From Emiliania huxleyi CCMP1516 (Eukaryota > Haptophyta > Isochrysidales > Noelaerhabdaceae), in the NCBI RefSeq assembly GCF_000372725.1, contig NW_005202427.1:1028459-1092458 (forward strand): a DNA stretch of 64,000 nucleotides, written 5' to 3'. A program made the translations under genes and the position numbers. Every line of letters begins with the position of its first letter. Position 1 is the stretch's first letter. This document shows positions 41,001 to 51,013 of the stretch, one piece after another. Under the pieces are notes generated by a model. That model was not told where the DNA came from, searched no databases, and worked only from the letters and a program-made list of their open reading frames with translations.

Positions 41001-41806
41001 GGCCGGGCGAGGCGCCCGGGTCGAAGGGGCCGATGCGCCGGTCCGGCTGGGCCCAGTCCACCAGCCCTGCCGGGCCTGAGCCCTCGCTCCAGACCCAGAT
41101 TGCGGCCACGTTGTCGGGGCCGACGTGCAACGCGCTCGCGGGCACCGCGTAGCTGCGGTAGTCGAGGCGTGAGGAGCAGCCGCCCGGCTTGTGCCAGGCG
41201 CCGGTGCTGCCCACCTATCACGGGGGTAGGGGTCAGCCTGTCCATTAAACGAGTTCCACCGCTCCCGCGGTCTCGGGCTCGGTCCTCCCACATTCTCTAA
41301 ATGATGAATCGGCCCCTTGTTTGTTTGCTGCCCACCTTCGCGCCGTTGATGTAGGTGCGGTCGGCGGTCGCGACAGAGCCGAGGGCGAGCCGCAGGGTGC
41401 CCGCTCTCGCCGCCGCAAAGGCGGCGGCAGACACGGTGAAGTTTCGACGATACCAGCCGGACGCGTTGGCTGCCTCGTAGCCGGCGGCCGCACGCCAGTC
41501 GCTTGGGACTTGGATGTCTGTCCAGCCTGCGTCGTCGAAGCCAGGCGCCGCGAACGTGTCGTTGCCCTCGCCGCGGTAGAAGCGCCATATTCCGTGGCGA
41601 ACGGCCAGCACTGGCGTCACATCGTCCTCCTCGCGGCTCGGCAGGTCCTCAATGGCCCAGTCGTGCGGAGCCTCGATGTCACGCCAGTCCGTGTCGTCGG
41701 AGCTGGGTAGCTGGTAGGTGCCATCGCCGCGAAGGAAGCGCCAGCCAGCGTTGAAGTCGACTTCGAGCGCGGCGAAAGAGACGATGTGGAGGGCCAGCAT
41801 ATACAT
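38089..41806 (-). CDS. Glycoside hydrolase family 2 (beta-galactosidase/glucuronidase type), about ten exons
   Basis: Starts MYMLALHIVSFAALEVDF, a signal-like segment. GH2 jelly-roll motifs follow: IEAPHDWAIE, SGWYRRNFTV, GYTLGGVGWYRKTF, LNGEHLLTHPYGYTSF. The immunoglobulin-like part ends GFVLNGQSVKLHGG. The catalytic barrel has NGYNAIRTSHNP, FWSIGNEIPN (acid/base Glu) and ATETFPES (nucleophile Glu), and QDYPWVVGTFIWTAIDYIGE. The C-terminal part carries further beta-sandwich sequence (YVTVEVVDADGVLV). Both catalytic Glu residues are present, so it is probably active on a secreted or lysosomal polysaccharide. Clear introns are 41215-41335, 39794-39858, 39614-39751 and about 38823-38905. Several use GC donors, and most junctions repeat exon sequence. 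The sequence 38092 GAGGTGGTGAGCTG marks the end. Confidence 0.85.
40795..40875 (-). repeat. Intronic GAGGCTCCACTCTGATGCT tandem repeat
   Basis: Four 18-19-nt units with point changes, in a GH2 intron between the exon near 40880 and the exon near 40770. Confidence 0.85.
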
Positions 41807-41970
41807 TTGTGTTGCCTAGCGCGCAAGCGAGAGATGTGTGCAGTGGCGCGAGTGTGCCGCCATCATTTTCTTTTCAGTCCAACTTCTATTTGAAAACGAA
41901 CCTCCGGGTTTTTCTCGATTTTAATCTCAGCCCGTCTTCACAACGAATTCGCTCTCATCACTCTCGAACC

Positions 41971-42588
41971 ATGATAATGGTGGCATGGCTAGACACTGTG
42001 AAGCCGGGCTTCGGCGATGCCTACGGCTCAGTATTCGCGGAAATGGGCTGCGACGAGAAGAGCGACCTCCAATTCTTCGACGCTGACGCGCTGCGCAAAT
42101 GCAAGGAGATGCTCACCGCCGCTGCAGGTAAGAAGATGTACGTCGACACGCCGAAGATCATGAACGCGATCAAAGCTGTCCTCGAGAAAAAAACGCCCAA
42201 GGCCCCGCCAAAGCCAAAGCCCGCGGCCCAAAAGCGGCCCCGGCCGAACCAGCCTGACGAGACGCCGGTCCGCGGCCGCGGCGGAGGCGGCCGCGGTGTG
42301 GGAAGCAGCTCGAGCGGCCGTGGCCGCGACGCGGGCAGCAGCTCGAGTGGCAGCTGCGGTGGCTCCCCTTGCTTGACCAAAGGGCGCATGACGCGGAACG
42401 GGCAAGAGGGCGTGCGCGAGCAGATCCTGGCCGCCTTCATCGCTGCGCAAGAGGCGAAGAACCTGGACGGCATGGTGCTTGCCAAGGAGAAGCTCAAGCG
42501 GTTCCTCGAGGAGTACTCTAAACACGAACAGGACCAGTTCATGCTCGGTCAGCTCGAGGAGGCCATCCGCGAGCACGAGCAGCAGTGA
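41971..42588 (+). CDS. Small uncharacterised protein with Gly/Ser/Arg linker
   Basis: The ATG at 41971 opens MIMVAWLDTVKPGFGDAYGS. Residues 1-75 form a compact helical region (MGCDEKSDLQFFDADAL, RKCKEMLTAAAGKK) that may be SAM-like. Then comes a Lys/Pro stretch (KKTPKAPPKPKPAAQKRPRP), a Gly-Arg-Ser linker of RG and SSSSG type, and a charged C-terminal helix (LAKEKLKRFLEEYSKHEQDQ). No introns. RG-rich linkers often bind RNA, but this is only suggestive. Head to head with the GH2 gene, with about 165 bp between starts, so a shared promoter is likely. Confidence 0.65.
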   Translation: MIMVAWLDTVKPGFGDAYGSVFAEMGCDEKSDLQFFDADALRKCKEMLTAAAGKKMYVDTPKIMNAIKAVLEKKTPKAPPKPKPAAQKRPRPNQPDETPVRGRGGGGRGVGSSSSGRGRDAGSSSSGSCGGSPCLTKGRMTRNGQEGVREQILAAFIAAQEAKNLDGMVLAKEKLKRFLEEYSKHEQDQFMLGQLEEAIREHEQQ

Positions 42589-43560
42589 GAGCGGCTGACT
42601 GTGTGCGGCTCCCCGCCTTCGAGTAAGCCGCACGCCAGCCGCACGCCTCGCCGGCGTCCGAGCCACGCGGACTGGGCGCGGGCGACGGGGCTGCGAGAGA
42701 GGGTGGACGGGGAGGCGACCCACTCGCGAGCTAGGTGGAATTGACCACGGCGTGAAGGGGTTGTCTGTGCGGGACCCGTCGCTCTGTCTTCGTCACTCTT
42801 CTGCTCGCGCGCTCCCCACCTCCAGAGGTTTTGCAAGAGGTTCCACACAAACACACGGCCGACTGCACGCTAAAGGCTACACGCTCGCACACCACTTGCT
42901 GAGTGGCTCTCCCAGGCGCTCAGCCCACGGCGGAGGCACGGCAGGCCCCGGGGTGTCGGCCGTCACTCGCCTATAAGCGCCTAAAGCGGCCGAACCGAAA
43001 CGGTGTAGCGGGTTAAAGGTCCCTGCCAACGTGGCGGCGCGGGTGATATCGTAACACAAGTGACTCCGATGACACTCATCATGCTCCTGCTAGTGTCATC
43101 GCTCGCAGAGCAGCCTCACCACGTCCACTGTCTACCACTGGCCCTGCCCCTGGTCGGCGCAAACTGCCGCTGAGCAGCGCTGGGCGGCTACTCAGCATCA
43201 GCCTCGTCACACGCCTCCGCCAGCGCCGTGAATTCCTTATCCAGTTCTAATACTATTGTATCGCTGCCTTGACCGTGTCCGCACCTGCATGGTCCAGCAA
43301 GTCGCCGTGAAAAAACCAAGCAACAGAATGGAAGCCACGGTCGTCGGGACCTGCCGAGACGAGGTACTCCAAGCACTAGTCGACTTCAACGACAGGGTTC
43401 CTCAGCTTCAACGACAGGGTTCCTCAGCGCCACCGCAGTCATCTGGCTCGGATCGCACAGTAACGCAAGCCGAGCACCTCTTCAATCTCCAACAAGTCTG
43501 CGTCCATGGACCCAGCAACCTTGTCGCTGGCGAGTGGTGGCAGATGACCGACATCCCACA
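42589..43560. other. Intergenic region, no gene supported
   Basis: ORFs on both strands are short or rich in Arg/Pro. A tandem copy of CTTCAACGACAGGGTTCCTC lies at about 43384-43425. Confidence 0.45.
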
Positions 43561-43589
43561 GCACCAGCAGCAAAAGCGGGCGGGCCGAC

Positions 43590-43860
43590 CCCACGGCCAT
43601 CGCCGCCGCCGCCGCCTCTTCCTCTGCCGCCGCCCCCTCCGCCGTCGCCGTCACCTTGGGCTGCATCACCCGCGCCGCGTCGCGCACCGGCTCTCGTGCT
43701 CATTCAACGGCGCCTCAGGTTGCAGGCCGGCGGCACTGGTGTTGTCGTGGTCGGGCTGCCCAACGTCGGCGCGGGAGGGAGGGGGCAACGCCGTTATGAA
43801 GAACGCGAGAGCGAGCGCCGACGGCCCAGATTCTGAGCAGCAGCCCGCCTGGTCATGGGC
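43590..43860 (+). pseudogene. Possible remnant of a YchF-type GTPase
   Basis: One frame reads AIAAAAASSSAAAPSAVAVT followed by ITRAASRTGSRAHSTA, like a plastid transit leader. Another reads GVVVVGLPNVG, the start of a Walker A motif, but the Lys-Ser/Thr needed for nucleotide binding is replaced (AGGRGQ). A third frame gives NAVMKNARASAD, close to the sequence that follows the motif in plastid and bacterial YchF proteins. The pieces fit a degraded gene, or one with mis-set introns. No other YchF part is found nearby. Confidence 0.3.
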
Positions 43861-43980
43861 CACTTGCCTACGTGCGTCCAGCTTCCACTATAGGACGAAC
43901 GCCGAAGTTTGCTCTCCGACGCCGTGCCGAGCGAAACCTTTTCCTTCGAAGCCCGGCGACGTAGCCGGGCGAGCGGAATA

Positions 43981-44604
43981 GGGCAGCCCTAGAGAGCGCC
44001 TGGAGGCCGTTCAATAGAGCCCGTGTTATAGTCGAGAGTCGATCGCCGGCCGGCGCAGTGCTGCTCTGACCGCTCCGCCGGGCCGCCTCCGGGCCGCAGA
44101 GACGTGCACATAGGCAAGTTGGTCTTTTCACATATGAACTTCAAACTAACATTGGCCAATCTAATCCTACTCATCACAACTCACCAGGAACACCCCCACA
44201 CTATAGGGTCATTGTGTAGCCCTTCTTAGAAGGAAAAGGCTTATTGCAAGGTCCGTATGGCTCACCGGGTAGTCGGCCACACGACACACATCGAGTATTC
44301 TCAGCAGCCAGGTGTCTCACCTCTCTGGCTTGTGTGGATCCTCCTCGGAACTCGGCCGGAGGCCGGACCCGCTCCCGGAGCCGGACGGCGATGTGTAAGA
44401 CGAGATAAGTACAAGCGGGCGAGCTGGTGCGTGGTGGGTGCGGTGCGACTACTTTCTTCACCGTCCGTATCATCGGCTGAGAAATATGTGAAATGCGTAC
44501 TAGCTGCGTTTATTGTGGTTTGTGCGCCCGGTCTCTCGCTGCGCTGTGAGAGCGGTGGAAATATATCCTTGCGTTTGTGTGTGCGCAAGCAGCGAAAACC
44601 GAAA
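43981..44604. other. Intergenic region, nothing recognised
   Basis: Moderate GC, several scattered stops, and no conserved reading frame on either strand. Confidence 0.45.
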
Positions 44605-46076
44605 TCAATACCCCATCCCCACGTCGACGGGCGTCGCGAGCGGCTCGCCGCGCCCGACGCGCTCGAGGTTGTCCCGCCACACGCGCCAGCCCAGGCGAAA
44701 GTAGTCCGCAGTGTAGTCGGCATTGTGTGCGGTCAGCAGGAGCTTCGAGTCTGGCTGCTCCCAGAGCGGCGAGTCGGCAGGCAGCGGCTCTGTCTCGAAG
44801 ACGTCCAACGCGGCGCCGCCGAGCCGCGGCAGCGCCGCCACCAGCGCGCTCTCGTCGACGGCGATGCCGCGCCCGACCGAGACGAAGGTGGCTCCGCCCT
44901 TCATGGCGTCAAACTCGGCGCTCGACAGGAAGTGGCGCGTCTCCTCGGTCCCGGGCAGGGTGCAGACGACGACGTCGCTCTGTTCGAGCATCGGCCGTGT
45001 GAGGAAAGGGAGGGGAGGCCGTGTCCCGGACGCGTCTCGGAAGTGTTCAGGGAAGCGACCTGCTCGAGCAGCGCCCGCTTGTGCGCGGGGAGGATGGGCC
45101 CCTCATACGGCCCTAACACGAGGTCGGCCAGCCCGGTCTCGTCGGGCTTGCTCGCGTTGCGCCTGTGACCACCGGATCCGAGTCTGCCACCATCGTCCAA
45201 CTTGTGAGCTCCCTTTCGTTGGAGGAGCTCGAGAGCGCAGAGTTTCATCACTCGGCGCATCCTGAACCCGCCCTGGGCTCTGGGCTCGGGCTCGGGTCGG
45301 GGCTGGGTGGTCAGCGGGAGGGTCCAACCCCTTGCGCTCTCTTCACACGGGGGCTCTCACAGCAGACTCTGCGAGATGACGGGGCCGACTACAGTGTACA
45401 GCGGGGAGGAGCGGGTGGGTTGACGAGGCCTCAGGCAGACGACTCGCATCCCAAAGGCCTTGCCGAGCCGGGCGACGTGCTGCGCGATGTCGCCGAACCC
45501 AAGCAGTCCGAGGGTCTGCCCACGGAGCACGGACATCTCGAACTTGTCCCACCTCCGCTCGCGCCGGTTCTGCTGGCACCGAGCCACCTGCTTGTTGAAG
45601 TGCAGCGCCGCCATCAGCGCGTACTCGGCCAGCGAGGACGAGAAGGCGCCGCGCCCGTTGCTCAGCGGGATGCCCGCCGGCAGCAGCACCTCGCGCGCAA
45701 TCGCCGCGATTGGGTCGACTCCCGCGTAGAAGCCGTGACACCAACGCACGGCTGGCGCGTGGCCTTCCACGAGGAGAGCGCGTAGGACTGGCGGCGGCGT
45801 CGGCGGCACCCACAGCAGCGCCTCCGCCCGCCGCAGCTTGTCGCCGTGCGCGAGCAGGCTCTCGAGGTCGTGGCCGATCAGCAGCTCGGCCGCGTCCAGC
45901 GGGGCGTGCGCGAGCGCCGGGTTGTCGGCGGAAGAGAGAACGACGACGCTCGGCGGAGGAGCGCCGCCCGTGCACACGCGACGACGTCTTAGGGCGTGCG
46001 TCTCTCCAGTACGGCTGAGGAACGAGTGCGCTCCAGCAGGACTGAGCAACGACGAGCGTACGCGACACGGCGGCAT
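44605..46076 (-). CDS. D-isomer-specific 2-hydroxyacid dehydrogenase, about four exons
   Basis: The first exon (about 45420-46076) encodes SLAEYALMAALHFNKQVARC and LGLLGFGDIAQHVARLGKAF, the NAD-binding GxGxxA-like motif. Exon 45050-45175 reads ADLVLGPYEGPILPAHKRAL. The last exon (44605-44988) reads SDVVVCTLPGTEETRHFLSS, FVSVGRGIAVDESALVAAL (catalytic Arg), LDVFETEPLP (catalytic Glu) and LLTAHNADYTADYF (catalytic His in an unusual A-H-N context instead of P-H). The family interconverts 2-keto acids and D-2-hydroxyacids, as in serine or glyoxylate metabolism. The intron at about 45000-45047 has the exon end TGCTCGARCAG repeated at its 3' end. The beginning (before SVVVLSSADNPALAHAPLDA) may hold a targeting peptide. 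Confidence 0.8.
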
Positions 46077-46485
46077 GCTGTGGCGGTGGGGGGCCGGTGC
46101 GGCGGGTGGGGGGGGGCAGGGCTCTCGAGGTCTCGAATGCTCTTCGCCGCGTTGGGTAGCGAGGATTGGAGGGGAGAGAAGATGTTGAAGCCGCCGGCCA
46201 AAGCCCGTGCCCCGTTTGTGCCGCGTCCCGTGCCCCGGAGTTCATTTTAATAAAGCCCGTCCAGGATCCCAGCGCAAGCGCCGCCTCCGGCACGTCGCAC
46301 GTGAGCCTTGGTTGGCGGCCGCCGCTGGCAGGGCCAAGCCGTGCCCAAAAGTCCAGACGCGGCTTCGAGGGGAACGTCCCCCCGCAAGGCGATCACTGGC
46401 CCCCCTGGTCATCATGGTCAATCTTCCAGTTACGATCAGCTGCTCGAAGGCTCTTCCGTAACGCTTTTCCGGCCCGGGAGCAACA
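46077..46485. promoter_or_regulatory. Divergent spacer between dehydrogenase and FG-repeat gene
   Basis: About 410 bp with no credible coding frame. It presumably holds the promoters of both flanking genes. No specific element is recognised. Confidence 0.4.
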
Positions 46486-47634
46486 ATGTTCGGCGGCCCG
46501 GCAAACGGTGGCGCCCAGCCGGCGGGTGGCATGTTCGGAGCTGCCGGTGGCGCCAACGCTGGCGCGCATGGCGCTGCTTCTAACGGCATGTTTGGAGCGG
46601 GCGGTCTTGGTGGTGGAATGTTTGGTGGCGCCACAGGCAGCGCAAACGGCCAAGCGGCTGCCGGAGGCACGGCCCCAAACCCCGGTGGCAACCCCGGAGC
46701 CTCTGCAGGGATGTTCGGGCAAAAGGGAGGCTCGATGTTCGGCGGTGCTCCTGCCGGGGGCGGCATGTTTGGCGGCGGCTTGGCGGGCGGATCGAGCGCA
46801 GCAGGCGGCCCGACGGCACCAGCCTCTGGCGGCGCGCTTGGTGGTGGCGGCATGTTCGGTGGGTTGGCAGGGGCTGGCCTCAAAGGACCGACGGCGGCCG
46901 CAAGCACTCCGCCAGCCAGCGGCTCGCCCGCTGGAGGGATGTTTGGAGGCGCCGGCGCAGCTCCGGCTGGCTCAATGTTTGGCGGTGCCGCTGCTGCCGC
47001 CCCTGCTGGTGGAATGCTTGGCGGTGCCGCCGCTCCGGCTGGCGGGATGTTCGGGGGTGCTGCGCCAGCTGGCGGGATGTTTGGCGGTGCAGCTGGTGGG
47101 ATGTTCGGTAAAGCCGGCGGCGGATCGATGTTCGGAGGTGGAGGTGCTGCCGCCGCCGCCTCCCCGGCCGCTGCAAGCCCTAACGGCGTCTACCGCTACT
47201 GCATCGGCGTGCAGTTCGAGATCACGCCCAACGACCCGAAGCTCAAGAGCCGGCTCGCCAAGCTCGACAAGCTGATTCAGCTGCTGCCTAAGACCTTCGA
47301 AGTCTCCAGCCAAGCCGTGGGGATGACGCACAAGCGTGACGAGCCCGAGGCGGAGAAGGGCAACACCGAGGCCCGGATCATGGCGGCTCTCGAGGGGGCA
47401 AAGAGCGTGTACTCGGAGGAGACGCTGGAGGACGGCGACTTTTACGCTGACCACTACAAGGAACACCTTGAGCACTGCTCCAAGGTTGCTCAGGTTGGCC
47501 ATGCCATTAGCCACGCCGCACCGGAGAAGAAGCCGGGGCAGCAATCTGGCGGCGGCGGCAAGCCAGGGCTGGCTCCGAAAAAGAGCACGGGCCTCGGCCT
47601 CTTCGCCTCGCCGCGGGTCGCTCCAAAGGCTTGA
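46486..47634 (+). CDS. FG-repeat (GMFGG) nucleoporin-like protein
   Basis: An intronless frame of 382 residues. Residues 1-225 contain fourteen MFG motifs (mostly GGMFGGA, one diverged to MLGG) separated by Ala/Gly/Pro spacers, the hallmark of cohesive FG domains in nuclear pore proteins. Residues about 230-350 form a structured, charged domain starting NGVYRYCIGVQFEITPND, with KLKSRLAKLDKLIQLLPKTF. The tail is Gly/Lys-rich, ending GLGLFASPRVAPKA. The fold of the C-terminal domain is not recognised. Peripheral FG nucleoporins with a small C-terminal domain would fit. A glycine-rich silica or wall protein is an alternative, but the regular MFGG spacing argues for a nucleoporin. Confidence 0.6.
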   Translation: MFGGPANGGAQPAGGMFGAAGGANAGAHGAASNGMFGAGGLGGGMFGGATGSANGQAAAGGTAPNPGGNPGASAGMFGQKGGSMFGGAPAGGGMFGGGLAGGSSAAGGPTAPASGGALGGGGMFGGLAGAGLKGPTAAASTPPASGSPAGGMFGGAGAAPAGSMFGGAAAAAPAGGMLGGAAAPAGGMFGGAAPAGGMFGGAAGGMFGKAGGGSMFGGGGAAAAASPAAASPNGVYRYCIGVQFEITPNDPKLKSRLAKLDKLIQLLPKTFEVSSQAVGMTHKRDEPEAEKGNTEARIMAALEGAKSVYSEETLEDGDFYADHYKEHLEHCSKVAQVGHAISHAAPEKKPGQQSGGGGKPGLAPKKSTGLGLFASPRVAPKA

Positions 47635-48171
47635 GCGGTGATGCCCTGTGGGTGGCCGGTACTCAAGGTCTGAACAGTGGTGTCGGCGGACGATGCGCAC
47701 TCGGAGAATCTGCACATAACTGATCTCTGATGAGTTGCTGATGAGTTCGGCTTCGGGCACACACAAAAATGCAGAGCGTGATGTGATTGAACGTTGTTCA
47801 TTGTGTGTCACTGTCAGGGCGCTCAGGCACAGAGTGTAAGACACCGCGAACACGTAAGTACACTCTCTCTTACACGCTCCACATCCGAGTCGACAACAAA
47901 AACGTCTCTCACCTCTCAGCGGCCGCGAACCCCCCCGCGCCCCGGAGCCTAGCTGGACTGACACGCGACCCAGCCAGGGGTCTCAGGGATCAGGAGACCC
48001 CCTGAGACACCCCCTGGTCCCTGTCCGCACATGAACGGCGCCTCATCGGGACACCCGCATACGCACCATCCCCACAGGCGCTCACAACACACACACAAAA
48101 CGACATGCGCGAGATAGTAGGGGTTAGCTCGAGGGGGCTGTCTAGTGCGTGTGCGGGGGAACTTCAGGAAT
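47635..48171. other. Convergent spacer
   Basis: Between the stops of the FG gene (+) and the PDZ/UIM gene (-). Contains short inverted strings (GGTCTCAGGGATCAGGAGAC, about 47979-47998) that might fold, but nothing certain. Confidence 0.4.
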
Positions 48172-49867
48172 CTATTCCTCGCTCTCGGAGTCGCGGGCCG
48201 ATTCGACGAGCGACGGGCGAGAGAGCTGGTCCATGCACCACTCCGTTTGCGAGCGGTACACGCTGCCCGACCGAGGGCGCACCGCTGCCGCCGCATCGTC
48301 TTGGTTCCGCATCGCCCCCTCGAGGCGGCTGCGAGCGTTTGGTAGGTTCGACTTCTCCCTCTGGCGGCACAGCGCCGCGAATCTGCCACCTGAGGTCGAA
48401 GCCGCGTCCTCTTCTCCATCCTCCTCCTCCTCGACGAGGGCGCACCGCGAGCGTGAGAGCGCGATGCGCATCGTAGCCGCCTCCTCCCACTCCGACTCGC
48501 TCTGCTTGATCGACGCCCGCCGCGCAAATGAGATGGAGCGCGCGATCGCCTCGTCCATGGCCGCCTGGAGCGAGCCCACGACATGTTAGCACCGGCCCGC
48601 GCGGGGCGAGCGTGTCAGAGCGAGGGTAGGTGCGTGTCAGAGCGAGGGTAGGTGCGCGGCGGCACCTCCTCCTCAGTCGCTTGCTCCACCTGCTCTTGCG
48701 CGGACGAGAGGGACCGGTCGATCGCGTCGTTGATCGCGGTCTCTTGCTCTGACATCTCCATCGCCGTCTCGAGCTCCTCCCGCTCGGCGCCCTGGATAGA
48801 GCAGTGAGGGAGAGGGGGGGTGGGTCGTTCTTTGCACGTCTTCGCGCGTGGCCTCCCCGGGCTGAGTACACGCCTCATCGTAGCACGACGACGCCAGCGC
48901 AACCTCGAGCTCCTGTCGCTCGAGGAAGGTGCGCGCAGCAAAGGCGCGGCGCTGCGCCTGGGCGGAGGGGTGGGCGTTGTCAGGGTGGAGGCGTTGAGCT
49001 GGAGCGCAGTGGTGGACCGGGCAGACGGTGAGTAAGAAACACCTCGGCACGGATCGCGAGGTCCTCTCGTGCCGAGTCGCGCTGCGACGAGTCTTGGAGG
49101 CGAGAGGAGCGGCTTCGTCGCAGGAAAGCGGGCGTCGAGGACAGGCGGCGTAGCGCGCTGCCGGACGAGCTGCGGGACCACGTGCGAGGCGTTGCCGGCT
49201 CGGAGTTTGGGCCCTCAAACGGCTGCTTGACGCGGCGCACGCTCAGCTGCACCGGCCGGGACGAAGCGAGCAGGAGCGCCGACCTCGCGCGCTCGATTGC
49301 GCGGTAGCTGCTCGTGACGATTGCCTGCTCGTCAATCTCAAAGATCACATCGCCTGGCAGGAGCTTTGCCGCCGCCGCCATGCCGCCGTGCGAGACGGCG
49401 GTGACGATGAACGAGTCGTCGCAAGCAGCGACTGCCATGCCGATGCCGTCGCCCTGCACAATCGGCAGGCCACCCGAGGTGAGGAGGACGGTGAAGTGCG
49501 TGCAATAGCACCACTGCCGCCCGTCGGCGACGGTATTGCTGAACGGCTCGACCGGTTGAGCCGGCGGAGGCGTCGCTGCCTCTTCGCCGTCGACGCTGGC
49601 CTGGTATGCAGGTGGCGGTGGCAGCGGCGGCTCGTCAGGCGAAGCTGGCCGCTCCAGAAGGGTGTTCGGGTCGAAAAATGAGCCGGTGGACGTGAGAGAG
49701 GCGTCGGAGATGAAGCGGTCGCGGCTTGAGGCAAACTGGTGCTCGCGGCTTGAGGCAAACTGGTGCTCGCAACTCTCGGAAGGCACCAGTGTGGTGCCCA
49801 TTGATGCTAGACTGACGACGCGTGGCTCTCGGCGGCCATATAGGGTGCGCTGTGCCACGGCCGCCAT
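48172..49867 (-). CDS. PDZ domain protein with several ubiquitin-interacting-motif-like helices
   Basis: Start MAAVAQRTLYGRREPRVVS. A tandem 24-nt repeat (49727-49761) doubles HQFASSRE. Then a Pro-rich stretch (ERPASPDEPPLPPPPAYQ) and a PDZ domain (GIGMAVAACDDSFIVTAVSH, LLPGDVIFEIDEQAIVTSSY, RPVQLSVRRV). Downstream exons carry helices of UIM pattern, with an acidic start, Ala and Ser: RQELEVALASS, EREELETAMEMSEQE, NDAIDRSLSSAQEQ, MDEAIARSISFARR and WEEAATMRIALSRSR. The C-terminus is RPSLVESARDSESEE. Introns near 49030-48930, 48860-48800 and 48660-48590 are inferred from frame changes. PDZ domains bind C-terminal peptides and UIMs bind ubiquitin, so a sorting adaptor is likely. UIM calls are by eye; some may be plain coiled coil. 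Confidence 0.6.
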
Positions 49868-50032
49868 TGGCGAGCGTCCCGCAAAGCAGGCGGTTGAGGA
49901 GCGACCAGCTTTTTCGGAACTCCCCCGCAGTTTTTTTTGCGCCGTGAACGCCACCAACCTGCAACCTGGCATCGACAGTTGTCTTAAATCTTGTAACGAA
50001 CGAAGCGTTGCGCGACTTGCCGCCTTCGCGCG
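49868..50032. promoter_or_regulatory. Probable bidirectional promoter
   Basis: 165 bp between divergent starts at 49867 (-) and 50033 (+). Contains CAGTTTTTTTTGCGCC and TTGTCTTAAATCTTGTAACG. No TATA box is evident. Confidence 0.5.
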
Positions 50033-51013
50033 ATGTCCTCCTTTCACCGATCGACGCACGAGGTCGACAGGACGTGGCACTCCAGGACGCTGGGGTACGA
50101 TCGGGGCGGCGTCCTCCTCAGCCACGACGCAAAGCGGCAGGATCCACCCCCGCTCCCGCCTCCGAGCGCAGTCAGCCTCGCATTCACGGGCGAGCCGGCA
50201 CCGCCGGACCCCAAGCTGCTTGGCGGCCACCGAGCGCAGAGCGAGGTTGCGCTTCGGGCGCGCCGACAAGGCAGCGATATGGACCTGGCGATGCACGGTG
50301 TCAGCAGCGCCGCCAGCCAGACGCTGCGGCACCATGCGCAGAGAAGGGGAGCGGAGATGGCCTCCCTCTTGTCTTTCGAGCCGCCCCCGGCGGCGGCGGC
50401 ACTTGACGATCCCTTTGCGCACGTTCGCGTCGGAGGCCGCCGCAAGGCTGCGTCGCAGGGGCGCGTGTCGGACCCACTAGCTCTTGCCGTCGCAGATGTT
50501 GCGGCTGCTAGCGCCGCAGGTGTCGTGAGGAGTGGGATTGGCGGCGGGGAGGGGACGGGCGGCATCGAGGCGGAGGACGTGGCGATGCAAGCGGCGTACA
50601 GCGATCTGATGAGCGCGATTGACGCCGCGGGAGGCGAGTGCTTGGAGCCGGAATACGTGTTCAGATTGCTCGCCATGCATCATCTGAAGCCACACTCGGT
50701 CGAGGGTGCAGCCGAGCTCATCGATGCGATACATGCGCGCGGCTCCAAGCTACCCCCTATCGAATTTGCCCGCTGCATGTACCGGAAGGCCGAGCCGAAA
50801 TCGCAGAACAGACCGCCTCCGGCACTGGCGCCTGCCCCCGCGCCAGCCTGGACCGCATCGGCACCCGCTCCAGCGCCCGCTCCCACACCCGCGGGCCCCA
50901 AGTCCATCGTCGAGCTGCGGAAGGCGGCCGGCGGCCTGACCGTCGCCAACGCTGAGCTCGCTCGCCTGCTGAACCCTGAGCGCGGTGAGACCACTCGGCG
51001 GCGAGCAAGGTAG
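50033..51013 (+). CDS. Uncharacterised intronless protein
   Basis: A 326-residue frame starting MSSFHRSTHEVDRTWHSRTL. The N-terminal half is polar with Pro runs. Residues about 175-245 (YSDLMSAIDAAGGECLEPEY, RLLAMHHLKPHSVEGAAELI) look like paired helices, possibly a degenerate EF-hand pair without metal ligands. Then come a long Ala-Pro linker (about 255-290) and a C-terminal helix (SIVELRKAAGGLTVANAELA). Ala-Pro linkers usually space domains in cytoskeletal or flagellar proteins. The family is not recognised. Confidence 0.55.
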   Translation: MSSFHRSTHEVDRTWHSRTLGYDRGGVLLSHDAKRQDPPPLPPPSAVSLAFTGEPAPPDPKLLGGHRAQSEVALRARRQGSDMDLAMHGVSSAASQTLRHHAQRRGAEMASLLSFEPPPAAAALDDPFAHVRVGGRRKAASQGRVSDPLALAVADVAAASAAGVVRSGIGGGEGTGGIEAEDVAMQAAYSDLMSAIDAAGGECLEPEYVFRLLAMHHLKPHSVEGAAELIDAIHARGSKLPPIEFARCMYRKAEPKSQNRPPPALAPAPAPAWTASAPAPAPAPTPAGPKSIVELRKAAGGLTVANAELARLLNPERGETTRRRAR

